Assembly: GCA_021464415.1 (NCBI GenBank)
Contig: CM038471.1
Location: 73,944,851 to 74,008,850 of the forward strand
Reading direction: 5' to 3'
From: Lonicera japonica
Lineage: Eukaryota; Streptophyta; Magnoliopsida; Dipsacales; Caprifoliaceae
Length of the DNA stretch: 64,000 nt
Positions 23,240 through 35,948 of this stretch are shown piece by piece. Within the stretch, counting starts at the first letter, position 1, and the number at the start of each line of letters is the position of its first letter. The position numbers were made by a program, and so were the translations under genes. The notes under the pieces were generated by a model that searched no databases, had not been told where the DNA came from, and saw only the letters and a list, made by a program, of their open reading frames with translations.

Positions 23240-26200
23240 CAAACCTGGCTTTAGGGGCATGCAACCTAAGCAAATGCCTAGGGCCCCACTTGGCAAGAGG
23301 GCACCAAAAAAAATTAAAGGTATATAATTGTAAGAAATAAAAGTTGAGAGGCATTTTGAAAATTGAAATAATCTTAAAAGAGGAGAGAAATCCTAAAACC
23401 TCATTCTCCCATTTTCTCTCCTTACTTTTTCCATTATCTTCTATTTCTTTCTCTATTTTTTTTCGCTTTAACCTCTCTCTTTTCCGTTCACTCCCACAAC
23501 TCCACCTCTCTGTAGCTCTGCTCTCCGAAGTCCGACCACCGTCTACACCCCACGGCAGTCCGCACATCGCCCGTCAGACTCAGTAGTCCGAGTGCTCTCC
23601 GAAGGTTATTCATTATTGGTTCCTTAATTCCTTAAATCTTAAGCCCTAAATCCCTAATTTTTAAATGTTGATTGTTGATTCCTTAATCTTTAATTCCTTA
23701 ATTCCTTAGACCTTAATGTTGATTGTTGATTAGTGATTATTTTTTCCATATTTTTTGATTAATGATAAGTAAACAAGTTGTTTATCTTGTTAAATGTAGA
23801 TTGTTGATTTATTGAATAATGAATATATTTTGTGATTTAAATCAAAAGACAAAAGCCCTAATTTTATATTCTTGAATATTGATTATTGATTTGTTGAATA
23901 ATGAATACATTGATTTGTCATTTGTCATTTGTTGAATGTTGAATGTTGATTTGTTGATTATTTGTAATTTTGTATACTTGTACTACTCTTCCTTATTTGA
24001 TAGTGGTTGTAATTTTTTTTTATTAGTTCTGACAATGTCACACAAGATGATACAAAACTCTAAAAGTAAAAAGAGAAAAATTCAAAAAATAAAAGAGTTG
24101 GTCATACAATCTATTACAGGTTCTATAGATAGGTATGTAAAAAAAATTACTCATTCACTTTCAAGTGAAGATAATGTGAATATGAATGATAAAAATGTGA
24201 ATACTTTAGATAAGAATGTAAATGTTAATATTGAAAATGTGAATAAGAATGTAAATAATGAAAATGTAAATGTTGATGGTGAAAATAGGAATGAGAATGT
24301 AAATGATGATAATGTGAATGTTAATGGTGAAAATATGAATGAAAATATAAATGATGATAATGTGAATGTTGATGGTGAAAATAAGAATGAAAATGTAAAT
24401 ATTGATGATGAAAATAGGAATGTGAATATTAATGTTAATGTAGATGATTTATATAACCCAAAAAAATTGAAAGCGCATATTTCTTAAAAAGAAATGGACT
24501 TGCTAGTTGAGAAAGGTCCTATAAGAGTAGTGGTCTTACATATCCGATTGATAAAAAATAAAGTTTTAGTGATAAATTATATACTTTGTGCTTGGCAAAT
24601 GAGGAAAAATATGATAGGCCGTGGTTAGTTTACTCATCGTCGAAGAATAATGTTTTTTGTTTTTTTTGTGTATTATTTAGAAAAGAAGGGTTGTCAAGTC
24701 CTATAATAACTGCAGATAAGGGTATAATGATTGGAATAATATATATTGTAGACTTGTTAAGCATGAAACGAGCAATGAACATATCTGTAGCATGACAGCT
24801 CAGAGGAAAATGGAAGTAAGATTAAAAAAAATGTCACAATTGATACTTCTCAAGAAAGAGCTATTAATAAAAAGTAAAAAGTATTGGAGAGATGTTTTGA
24901 AGAAAATTATGGTTGTTGTCAAAACTCTTACTAGTTGTAACTTAGCTTTCCGTGGAGATAATGAGAAGATCAATGACAAGAAAAATGGAAACTTTTTAAA
25001 AATTATTAATATGATTGCAGAGTTTGATTCAATAATGCAAGAACACCTTAGGCGTATACGGAAGAAAGAGATTCAAGACCATTATCTTGGCCATAATATT
25101 CAAAATAAGATGATACAATTGTTAGCAAATAAAGTAAAAAAGAAGATCATTCAAATTGTAAAAAATGCAAAGAATTTCTCTGTTATCCTTGATTGCACTC
25201 CGGATGTTAGTCACGAGGAGCAAATGTCACTTGTAATAAGATGTGTAAGTGTTTCTACAAGTCCTATAAGAGTGGAAGAGTTTTTTATTACATTTGTGAA
25301 TGTGGTTAACACAACTATAGAGAAACCCTTTTTTTATGAACTTAAAAGATTGCTCGAGACTTATGAACTTAATTTTAACAACGTGAGAGGACAAGGTTAC
25401 GATAATGGTTCAAACATGAAAGGAGACAACAAAGGTTTACAAGCTAGAGTCTTACGAGAATGTTCTAGAGCATTGCATTTTGCACTCCATGCAGTTATCA
25501 TTCTCTTAATCTCGCCCTTTGCGATACGGTTATGAGTTATTCATAAGCAAAGACTTTTTTTGGCGTGGTACAACTAATTTATAAACTATTTTCAGGTTTG
25601 TCCATCTTTTATTTACTTTATTAATTTATTTTCACCATCTTATGGCTACAAATAATTTCAGGTTCATCAAAATAATGGGAGGTTTTCAAGCAATATGTTA
25701 AAGATCGTGATGAAAATAGTCTCACTATTACGTTATGGTCGGATACACGTTGAGAAAGTCATATTGCTAGTGTTAGAGCAATCAAATTTCAAGCACCACA
25801 AATAAAACAAGCATTAAATCATTTGTAGAAACATAGTAATGATGCTAGCATTGTGAATGATGCCAAGTCCTTATCTGAATATGAAATGAACTTTGATTTT
25901 CTTGTTAGTATGGTTATTTAGTATGAGATATTAAATAAGTTTAACAAAGTTAGCAAAGTATTTCAACAAAGATACATGAATATGAACGTGGCTATAAGTC
26001 TCTTAAAAGGTTTCATTGTTTTTATTGAAGAATATAGAGAAAAATGGTTTGAGAAAGCGAAAATTGAAGTTGAAAAAATTGCTCTTGAATTAAATATTGA
26101 ATCCCAGTTTCGTAAGACACGTACTCGTAGCAAAAATAAATTTTTTGATGTAAAAGCAAGGGATGAGCAAATAGAGTCCGTGAAAAATGCATTTAGAGTC

Positions 26201-27006
26201 ACATATTTTTATTAGTTGTTGATAATGTCATTTCTTCACTTAATAGTAGATTTGAACAATTTCAAAAATATGAAAAGACTTTTGGATTCTTATTCAATTC
26301 GAGTAAGCTAAAAACTTTAAACGATGAAGAGTTGATGCGTTCTTGTCATACCTTTGGAACCTTTTTAAAACATGAAGATGACAGTGATATTTATGCGGTT
26401 GAGTTGTTTTCAGAATTATAATTGTTAAGAAAATCATTACCATAAGGTACAACGAAAGCAATTGAAGTTTTGAAGTATATAAAATATATGCATATTTGTT
26501 TCCCGCATGCTTGGGGTAGCTTACATAATTTTACTGACTATACCAGTAATAGTTGCTACTGCAGAGAGAAGTTTCTCAAAGTTGAAGTTGATAAAAAACT
26601 ATCTTCGATCAACAATGTCAGAAGATAGATTAAGTGGGCTAGCGATGTTATCTATTGAAAAAAGAGTGTTAGCTACTATTGATTGTAGTGATGTAATTAC
26701 TAATTTCGCACTTCAAAAAGCACAAAGAACATGCTATTAGATAGTACTGTGATGGCTTTGTATATTTTTGTTACAAACTCGAAGATTTATCTATTAAGCT
26801 TATGTTAATTGTTGCCTCAATTATTTATTTTATTTTTTTAAAATTAGGTAATTGACTGGGTCTATTTTTTGGAGTTTTTTGGTTTCAAATTATTAAATAT
26901 TATGATTTTAAGATGTTTTGTTAAGAGGAAGACAATGATACGGGACCCTAATTTTTGTGGATATTAAATTTCGCTTTGGGCCTCAATTTCCTTAAAGTCG
27001 GCCTTG
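23240..27006 (+). mobile_element. hAT transposon carrying a decayed ZMYM1-like/TTF-type transposase, perfect 8-bp TSD
   Basis: The ends are CAAACCTGGCTTTAGG and, on the reverse strand, CAAGGCCGACTTTAAGG. The flanking 8-mers CCATACCA (23232-23239 and 27007-27014) are identical. The left subterminal block AAATGCCTAGGGCCCC is characteristic of this hAT group. The element inserted into the ATACCATACC-rich DNA of an older element. The interior carries transposase coding DNA with several stops and frameshifts. Confidence 0.85.
24033..26740 (+). pseudogene. Decayed hAT transposase (TTF zinc finger, DUF4371, C-terminal dimerisation domain)
   Basis: A basic N-terminus (residues from 24033) is followed by an Asn/Val/Glu-rich repeat tract (about 24165-24450), which ends at a stop at 24485-24487. 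Next come zinc-finger-like sequence (EKYDRPWLVY, FCFFCVLFRKEG, 24600-24690) and a transposase core. The core includes FSVILDCTPDVSHEEQMSL (about 25179-25235) and VRGQGYDNGSNMKG (about 25384-25425). The hAT dimerisation domain lies at 26507-26740 (TIPVIVATAERSFSKLKLIK). The order matches intact plant ZMYM1-like hAT proteins. It needs several frame changes and has a premature stop near 25533, so it cannot make a full protein. Confidence 0.85.
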
Positions 27007-27148
27007 CCATACCATACCGATTTTTTTAGTATACGAAAATTTTGTACAATAATAATAATAAATTTTGGCATAACAAATTTTGAATACAATACACAATACA
27101 CAATACATTTAATATAGTACAATATTATACCAAATCAAACCTTACCTA

Positions 27149-28035
27149 GAAAGGCTATTTCCTTTATGCATCACCAAATGGAGTTTAGCTTTCCGTTCTA
27201 GTCAAAGTACTCTGAGAAGAAAGCCACTTGGAGATGTTCTGGGATGACATATTTATTAGACTTAAAAAAAAAGAGTAGTGCAAAATATATCTATTAAAAT
27301 TTTATACAAATGTTTTACATAAATAATATAATACCAATTAAATAAAAATAAAAAATACACAAAACATTAAATATATGGCGTCAAAGAAGTAATCAACTAA
27401 TTTAGGATACCATTATTTGAGGACACATTTTCAAAACATTAATGTAATGAAACTTATACATAATAATTCAATTATTAGCAGTAAACTCAATTACCTAACT
27501 ATAATGATGAATAATTTTACATGGATATGGAAAATTGACTTATTAATGTAATCATTATGTATTGGTTAAAAGAATTATATAACATTACATACTAATTAAT
27601 GATAAATTAATATATTAATATATTAAATTTTTATGTGTACATAAAATTGACACAACAAGTCTACTGTTATGACAATAGTTGCATTTCAGGATATTTATCG
27701 GTAACCGAAGTCCTGAACAAACTAATTAAAATAGAAAGTAAAAAAAAAAAAAAGCAATTGCTTTTCAATCCGTTTTGGTTGAAAGATTAAACAACGAGAG
27801 GGAATAGAAACAAAAGGACACCATAAGGACGGACCGGAGGGATTGCCAATCTATACTACATTTCCTTGTTTTGTTTCTTTCCGAAATTTGAAGAAATGGA
27901 TGGAAAAGAAAACACTGATTTATTAATTATTTATAATATTCTAAAATGAAGACCTAACCTTTAAACTCGTAAATTATAATATAGAAGGTTAGATTATAAT
28001 GATGTGCCACGCATTATCATAAACAATGAGCATAA
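27149..28035. other. AT-rich intergenic sequence
   Basis: No gene, RNA or delimited repeat identified. Confidence 0.5.
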
Positions 28036-28361
28036 AAAATATCTCCAATGCAATTGTGAAAACTAAATGTGAATTTGACCTGTCAAGAAAAAATGAAGAC
28101 ATTGTGAAGGAGACCCTCTAATGTAGAGAATCTCTTAGACAATGTCAAGCCTGCCACGTTAGCATTTTTATTATTTCAAACTTCTTTATTAAATTTAAAA
28201 ATATTTTATCTTTAATTTTAAAATTTTATTAATTATGAAAGTTATGTTATGGAAAAGTATTTGGCAACATCTATCAAATAAGATTCATATTCAATAATGT
28301 ATTAAAGATTGGTGATTAAGATGACAAAAACCATTATCAACATTATCATTGGAGATGATTT
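28036..28361. mobile_element. Probable MITE with ATCTCCAATG inverted ends
   Basis: ATCTCCAATG at 28041-28050 is inverted at 28347-28356, and flanking bases pair imperfectly for ~25 bp. The interior has CTGCCACGTTAGC-type words common in plant MITEs. No clear target duplication was resolved. Confidence 0.5.
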
Positions 28362-29388
28362 TTTTTTGAAATTTGCCTATTAGGAAAACAGAAAACTTAT
28401 ATACCACGTAGGAAACATGATCATACATGTGCTTGCATGTCCATAACTAAAAATATTCATATTCATATTTGTGTTGGAGATACTCTTATACAAGGCGAAA
28501 AATGATAGGTTACCTTTCATTTTTTTTTCTCTTTTTCTCTAACCCACAATTGTTTTCATTCCTTTTTTGCTCTATAATTAATTATCCAAACAACAATAAA
28601 ATTTAAATATGGTCTTTTCTTTTTCATTCCCTACTAATTAATCCATCCTTACAATTTTCTATCCAAATAGAGTGTTTATTTTATGATCAGTGCTACACTT
28701 AATGGGTTATCTTACTGAATATTCTTATCGGCAATTAAGTTATCTTACTGGATTTTCTTATCGGCAATGCATTATATGAATTGTAACTTGCACAAGTACA
28801 ATTCCTTTAATACACTTGGTAAAAATACTAAGTAAGAAAAGATTTTTTCTTATTACATAGGACATTTTCATTGCTTTTGAAAAAAAAAGAAAAAAGAAAA
28901 ATAAAGTAACACTAAATAATAAAAGATGATGCTATTGTCAAAATAATAGTTACCTCATTTTTTATTGCTTTACATTGAGATGAGATTGTTATGGCAAGAA
29001 ACTATTACTCCGGGAATAGTATCTCTCCCATCAATACAGACGATCCACTCATCCACTTTTGTTTCGGACACTCGAGCCTATTCAAAACTTAAAAGGAAAA
29101 AGTATTCAACCAAGTATTACAAATGAAAGTTCCATCCAAATGCAAGAATGAAGATAATTGATCAATGTCCAACAAGATTTCAGCTTGATAATCAATCCAG
29201 AAGTAACCACAATTTGCAAATTAGCAACAAAAGATGTGCAACCTTAAGCAAACACTGAAATTTTACGGCGAAAGCAAATAGTGGCTTCCGCCAGAGCAAT
29301 CAATAACTATAACTGGGAAAGTACAACTGATTGAAGCAGCACCTTCTTTAACAAACATCAATTTTTCACCGTCCAGAACCGTTATCTT
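28362..29388. other. Intergenic sequence and likely 3' UTR of ABA2
   Basis: The last few hundred bases before 29389 are less AT-rich and probably belong to the ABA2 3' UTR (minus strand). Nothing else can be supported. Confidence 0.45.
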
Positions 29389-32300
29389 TCATCGAAAGAC
29401 CCTGAGCGAGTGGTTCACACAAGTGAAACCACCATCTAGCATAAGATTAACCCCGCTTATGTACCTCGCCTCATCACTAGCCAAAAAAACCACGGCATTC
29501 GCTACATCATCAACCAACAACTCAACCCCTTGCAAGTTCGCATTTCTCGCAGCAAAAGCACGCAGACCAACCATCGCGTCTTCGGTCCTCTCGTTCTCAG
29601 GCAAGTGAGCCAAGGGCATGCTCGTGGGAACCGCGTATGGTGAAACACAGTTCACCCGTATACCATGTGTCCCCAACTCGGCTGCCACGTTCTTGGTGAG
29701 CCCCAAGACCGCGTGCTTGGACCCTGTGTACGCGTGTGGGCCCAACCCCCCTAGTGTGCCCGAGACACTACAGAGAGAAACGATCGAACCCTTCTTGAGA
29801 GGGATCATTATACGAGCCGCATGCTTCATTCCAAGGAATGTGCCCTTCACATTCACATCAAAAACCTTCTCAAAGATCGATAAGTCCGTGTCCCGAATAT
29901 CTGGGCACGGCGGGCCTGCTATCCCGGCATTGTTGACCATGATATCGAGGGTCCCAAATTTCTCGACTGTGAAATCGACGGCTCGGGCTACGTCATCTTC
30001 TAGTGTGACGTCGCAATGGAAAAAACATGCGCCAGTGCCGAGGTTTTGGCAAAGATGCTGGCCAATGTTGTCCTGTATGTCGACCACACAAACCTTTGCA
30101 CCGTGCCTGTGAAACAAGCGGGCAATGCTCTCCCCAATGCCGATAGCACCGCCGGTGATCAATGCTACTTTTCCTAACAATCTGAGAAAATCAAATAGCT
30201 AACTAAATGTTCAAAATTGGAGATTCATTGGAATTTAAAACAATGCAATGGATAACGGCAAACAAGTCTCCAATCCTTATTGAGAAAACAAAAAGTTGGA
30301 AAAGGTTCTACAATATATCTATATATATATATTAAACAAGTGGTGGTTAGATTTGTGTGGTTTAGTGAGCAGAATCAAGAGAGAGAAACAATTAAGATCG
30401 TAACAAAACATAACCAGTTAATTTACTCATGAATAAGGAATTCACTTTCCCTCCACCGTAATTCAATGTGTTGTACTTTTAGGACACTTATCGAAAGGTA
30501 CAATACGTTAAAGAATCTTAATGGGAAAATGTAGTATATCCAGCATTCCTCTTGGAATTGCGTCTGTACCATGCTTCTAAATGACGTGCTCAATGAGCCT
30601 GAAAATTTTAAGTTATTGTGATATCTCAAAATTTAAGATGTGCATGAACTAAGTGCCCAAAATTAAAAAGTAGCTTAGGTTATTGTGATATCTCAAAATT
30701 TATTTAGCAAAAAGCTACTAAGACATTCAAGCCCAAAAAAAAAAAATTCAAAATCATTGAGAAAGTTATGTTGTTTTGTCTTCTGACTGAACAAAAAGAA
30801 AACTAGCAAAGTTACAAGCATTCCAATTCAGACCACAAATTCAGCAAAGCACATTTTTCAGTTCCCGAACTACAACATCGAGACAGAACCAACAAAAGAC
30901 TGACAAAGAACAAACAGAAAAGCAACAATGAACCATATACTAGCAGAGTTATAAGATATGCCTTACTAATAACAATTATCTTTGACTCCCTGTGTCCCAA
31001 ATTAAGAGTCCACTATTACTTTTCAGGATGTCCCAAACTAAGAGTTTAGTTTCCTTTCCAGAACGTAACCAATGTACCAAATTACACAAGTTCTAATCTT
31101 AACCATTGATTTCCTTGAAATTAGTGAATCCTTAAAAACACGTGAAAGTCAAACTGGACTCTTAATTTGGGATAGATGGAGTACTGTATATATCCAAAAT
31201 ATTATATGCAACACTATTTCTGATAACGTGTCCGACAAAGATTCTACTGATTTATCGATGAGGCAGATTCATGAATTGGACACTTAATGGGGAGTCTATG
31301 ACATTTTTTTTATTACTCTCCCATTTCAAATTAAGAGTATCGTTTTAACTTCATACTACTTTCAACTTAATGGTCCTAATCTCAAGAATACTATAGTGAG
31401 ATTTGGTACATTGATTATGTGCCAAAAAAATTGTTAGCTTTATGCATTCCATTGTTAATAGGTTTAGGCTTTCTTTGTTTTCTAGCCTTTTGGAATCATA
31501 AAATTACTGGAAATCAAGTAGGACTAGAAAAAGGTCTAAGGAACCTCTGTAAAAACAATTGAAGGGATTGAAACTGAAATCAATTCTTCAGAGACATAAT
31601 ATATGATGCCGCTGGTTTTACCGTGCTGTAAGGTCAGACCCGACCTAACTACTTAATCTTGTCTCTTACCATTCGTTGTATATGATCTAAAATTGCATTA
31701 TTCTTGTCAATATACATTCTGGTCAAAAGGTCTTCCCGTAACAAAGGGGTACCAAAAGGATGGCCATGTAGTATGATATATCTAGAAGTTCGAGAGGAGG
31801 AACAATTTCAAATTGTGGCTGGTTTGTGTGAAGGCCTTGCTCGTTCAACAAGGGGTATCGAAGGGATGGATAAGCTTCCTTGAGCTATGGAAGCAAAGAA
31901 GAAAGTGGAGATCATGGAGAAGGCACATATTGCAATTACATTATCATTCAGGAACAAAGAATTGGTGGTTACTGAGGATTCAAGTCCAACAGACTGGGTA
32001 CGGAAAGTTGAGGGTTTGCACTACCAAGTATCAACCCTTGAAAAAGCATCTTTTGATCTCAATCATCCAATCTTTTATCCCTTAATATATTTTTAGGATT
32101 CAAAAATCATACTCCCTTATTATATAAATTATTTATTATTTTCGACTTTGAATTGTAGTCAAATATGCCTTTTGTAGTATTATTTTATCCTTTTTGACTT
32201 CATATTGCAGTCAAAAGTCTTGCTATGACAAACCGGTAAGCGAATCTAAATTTGTTGACCCTCCTCAACATGGCCCTCCCCCTTGAGCCGTATATGCATT

Positions 32301-33805
32301 GAAACAACAAGGACCCACAACACCAATGATAATGGAGGGTCATGTTAACCCTCACTTGAGGGAAGTTAACAAATCTGGATTCAAAGTAAGTTGGGACTCA
32401 AAGGGAGTATTATATTTGATTGGGGTCAAACTATAGAATTGTTTTAAGCAGAATTCATGATTTCTAGGGCTAAAAGTTTGAAATTATATAGGGAAAAGTG
32501 TAACTGGGGTTGGGACATGGGAGTAGTAAAGGTGTGCTTCCCCAGTTTTGGATGATTTTATGTATTGGAGTTTATTATAAACAGAAGTTGAAAAATAAAA
32601 TAAAAATATTCACAAGAAAGGGAATTCGTAAATGAACCCACCAAAACATTCTATTGACCCAGTAATAAAATACTTGATACTAACCCCACCAAAATTTGGC
32701 AAATCCTTTCTTCTCACCCCCCATTTTCTCCCAAATAGAAACTAACTTAAGAGAAACCACAAAAAAAACAATGTTCTCTTATTTCTCTAGGCAGTTGCTT
32801 TATCTATCCTCTCTCTCTCTCTGTGTGTTATATTTCTCTACTTGCAACTTTCTCAACTGGCAAATGCACCAAACCCCATCCTCCTCCAGAAACATGTAGG
32901 CATTTCTGCCCTTTCTTTCAGCCCCAAACTGTTTTGAAGCTAATTTTTGACATATTAACACAAGGATCTATGTTGAAGCAGTTGAAAATGCCCTAATTTA
33001 TCTAATTTCCCTCCACACATACCGACAAGGAGTAATTATCATCTCCTTGGTTGTGTTTGTGGATTGAGAAAAATACATTCTTTGCTAACTTAAGAAGAGA
33101 ATTATAACTCATATGTAAAAAAGTCAATCAACGAAAAGGTCTTTTCGTCAAATCTATGATTTTGAGATGATTAAACCAAATATTGTGCCCTTATTATTGT
33201 TTATTAGGAAGATTTAATCCAGTCCCTGGTTTATTTGTTCTTCTTTTTCCCCTGTATATTTAATTTCTTCATCGTAGTTTGCACAATATCATTGAAGCTG
33301 GGAAATTGATTGCGGTGCTCTTGCCGGCGGAAGAAGTCACAGAGCGTCGGCATCTAAAAGAAAGAGAACGTTGATGAAATTTGTAGGGGCTGTTTGGTAG
33401 GTCATTTTGTTTATTCATGTGAAAATTAAAAAAATTGGTGGGGGTGAGTAGAATAATTTTGTGGATGCAAATAAAATTACCCCACAAGAAATTGCAGCAT
33501 CTACCATTTGAGATTCACAAGCTCGGAAAAGAAAAACCATAAACAGAGAATTGAAAATGAGATTCACAGCAAAATTACTTGAACCAAGTCTCATCAACAG
33601 AAAGGAAAGAGAAGGGTCAACAAAAAATAAACCTTAAAAAAGCATCAATTACATATGTACGTAGAGAGAGACCTACGAAATAAATATATGGTACCAACTT
33701 AATGACTTGAGTAGAAAAAGGATCAAAAAAGGGGAGGGTTTTCATTGATTACCGTTGGGAAGGAAGAGAAATGTCCTCCGAGATAGTAGTTACTTTTGTT
33801 GTCAT
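29389..33805 (-). CDS. ABA2: Xanthoxin dehydrogenase ABA2 (short-chain dehydrogenase/reductase)
   Basis: Two exons: 33805-33753 (17 codons plus CG) and 30181-29389 (A plus 263 codons and stop), giving 281 residues. Arabidopsis ABA2 has about 285. Splicing joins SLPSQ, an Arg codon formed across the junction, and LLGKVALITGG, which reproduces the known ABA2 N-terminus. The Rossmann motif TGGAIGIG is at residues 27-34, NNAG at 101-104, and the catalytic set is Ser156, Tyr169 and Lys173 (YTGSK). The ends SPYAVPTSMPLAHLPENERT and DGGFTCVNHS match ABA2. By family knowledge it is a cytosolic NAD-dependent enzyme converting xanthoxin to abscisic aldehyde in ABA synthesis. The 3571-bp intron is long and carries a Stowaway-like MITE and a copia fragment. 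The reading frame is intact. Confidence 0.93.
30986..31181. mobile_element. Stowaway-like MITE in the ABA2 intron
   Basis: Left end CTCCCTGTGTCCCAAATTAA at 30986 and right end TTAATTTGGGATAGATGGAG ending at 31181 form inverted repeats. TA follows the right end, and the left TA has changed to GA. Confidence 0.65.
31795..32060 (+). pseudogene. Ty1/copia gag fragment in the ABA2 intron
   Basis: In one frame, NNFKLWLVCVKALLVQQGVS resembles the start of plant copia Gag (the NNFSLW-type motif, then KALLVQQG). A shift to another frame gives MEAKKKVEIMEKAHIAITLS, the continuation of the same family. The two frames overlap, so a frameshift has disabled it. It runs opposite to ABA2. Confidence 0.7.
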
Positions 33806-33960
33806 ATCTGAAAGTCCCTTTTTTTCTCTCTCTACAACATACGGAAACAACGCTAGTTTCTCTCTCTTTCCCTCCCTCCCTCCCTCTGAAAATCTCCTTT
33901 CACGTGGTAAAGGGGGTCCAAAAATGGAGGAGAATAGCCTACTGCCGGCTCAAGAAAATT
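33806..33960 (-). promoter_or_regulatory. ABA2 leader/promoter with CT tracts and a G-box
   Basis: Upstream of the ABA2 start codon (minus strand) there are long purine/pyrimidine tracts (CTCTCTCT and CCCTCCCTCCCTC on the plus strand). A perfect palindromic G-box, CACGTG, lies at 33901-33906, about 96 bp from the ATG. G-boxes are common cis-elements for bZIP/bHLH factors. Its use here is inferred only. Confidence 0.4.
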
Positions 33961-35693
33961 TTATTATAATTTATATAGTTGTCGAGATTCAAATTAAAAT
34001 TTTTTTAGTTAAATTGATTAAAGTTGATCATTTCCGAAAAAAAGAAGATTGAAATTGAACATCGAATCTAATGTGTTTGTTTTATTTTAAATGCCGTATT
34101 TGAATATATATTGTTTGTTTAAACATATTGTATGTGAATATTAAATAACCATCACAATTTTATCATTTTTTATATATTTTATAAAAATAACTACATCTTG
34201 TAGAGAGATACATTCATATATATATATATAATTAGTTTTTGGTACGGACTAAGCCTTTTTACGAAAAAAATTTATCATTAAAATATTATGGGATGTTTTT
34301 TGCAACGAAAAAACATCGTAAAAAAGTCTTATCTGAACGAATTGATCCGCACTTAAAATTTTTCATATATATTAATTTTGTAAAAATAACTATATCTTGT
34401 AGAGGGATACATTCATATATATATATGTACACATATACTACATAAATTAAGATTTATGTTATAAAGAGAGATTCTTACTTGAACAAAAAGATTGGAGAAT
34501 TAATTTTTTATGAAAATTTATAGAGATGATCTATATAGTGAGTAGAACACCTCCACCAAATTTCATAAAAACATTCAACCTAAAAGTCATTGTATTGAAA
34601 AATTGATATATACATCTCACACCATTTCTAGGTTGAAGTTTTTATGAAATTTTATGAAGGTGATCTATATAGTATATAAATCATCTCTATAAATTTTCAT
34701 TAAAAAATTTCATATATTTACCATTCTAAACATACATCATTTCTTTTTATTAAAGTGATAGAATCCCAACATATAACCTTTTTACATAAATTAATACTAC
34801 TACACATTGATACATAAAAATTTAAGCTGCATATTCACATATACGGAGTATATAAAAAGCAACGAGATACTTTCTAAATAAATGCATCACAAACTTTGAG
34901 CGAAATGAATGAGAATGCAAGGGAAATTTGGCTACTTGCTCGACTTATACTCTATTATGTGCAAGGGAGTTTTGGTACGTATGTGGAATGAAAATGACGA
35001 AATTATATTTCTCAATCAGAAAATTATAAGAAATATATTGCTTACATTTCTCAAGCCAAAAACTACAAGAAAAATAATGCTTACATTTTTCAAGCCGAAA
35101 ACTACAAGAAATATAATGCTAATGTAAAGACTTGAACCTTAGTATAAAGAACTCATTTGACTACGGTTTAACCAACTGCAATTATTTATTTCAATATGAA
35201 AAATTACTCAATATCATATTACACACACGAAAGTATGCTCAGAAGCTAATATATAGAGAAAGGGGACAAAACCAAGCCCGTCGTCTAGAACATGAATAGT
35301 AGTCTAGCGGCGAGTAAAAGACAATGAAGAGAGTTGGAGACGTTATCATCTATACTAAGATAAAATTTTTAATGTAATTTATTTAAAAGAACAAAGGTAA
35401 AAAAAATATTTTACATCTTCAAAAATTAAGTGTCCAAGTTTAAGAGGAAGGTTTTAATGGACAAACGGCAAAATAATTTGGAACATTTGATTTCGTAAAG
35501 TCATGAAACAAGTTTCAAAACTTGTGAAGTCCCATTTTATTGAGACTTCAAATATGCAAGCAAACACCATCTCATTCTAATTATTATAGATTGGCTTTGA
35601 TAATGACACCTAATTAGTTTGTCATTTTTGAAATAATAGTATTATTGTCAAAATAATAATTATTATTATCAAGACAATATATAATTTTAAAAA
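33961..35693. other. AT-rich intergenic region with small repeats
   Basis: It holds a block at about 34238-34345 (GGTACGGACTAAGCC followed by TTTTTACGA) that recurs near 42590, and a 39-bp triplicate at 35011-35124. No gene is evident. The frame at 34909-35127 reads through the triplicate. Confidence 0.5.
35011..35124. repeat. 39-bp tandem repeat, three copies
   Basis: Units start at 35011, 35050 and 35089 and share TCAAGCCAAAAACTACAAGA with few changes. The unit length is a multiple of three, so the spurious frame shows a 13-residue repeat. Confidence 0.8.
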
Positions 35694-35948
35694 TGTTAAA
35701 ATAATAGAGAGAGAAAGAAATAAGAGAATAAGAGAAATCTTATTACTCAACTGATATCCAATATGTGTAGAGGTTAACTCTATTTATATTAAGAGCTAAC
35801 TTCCTTACTTCTCTACATAATCAATGTGGGATAAATTCAATATATATACTATTAGGTAATCCCTCATGCATACTACAATTCTAATGTGGGATAAATTTTA
35901 TCTTACAATATTAGTTATGGACATCCACATATCAATATTTTTATAACA
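35694..35948 (-). repeat. 3' LTR of the copia element
   Basis: Read on the minus strand it starts TGTTATAAAAATATTGATAT and ends TTATTTTAACA. It pairs with 41513-41767. Confidence 0.93.

Larger units (their letters stand above)
22193..27148. mobile_element. Older TIR element with ATACCATACC-type core, split by a nested hAT
   Basis: Left end TAGGTAGGTGTGGATTT and right end (reverse complement TAGGTAAGGTTTGATTT) are imperfect inverted repeats. Both ends hold degenerate GGTAC/ATACCATACC units like those in the element at 43301-44518. The left part is 22193-23239 and the right part 27007-27148, with the hAT at 23240-27006 between them. I could not find a target duplication for the outer element. 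Confidence 0.5.

Noticed and set aside
23193..23586. Overlapping frames on both strands at the left end of the hAT
   Set aside because: They fall in the non-coding subterminal region of the transposon and show no domain.
29423..30112. Two plus-strand frames opposite ABA2
   Set aside because: Antisense shadows of the ABA2 second exon.
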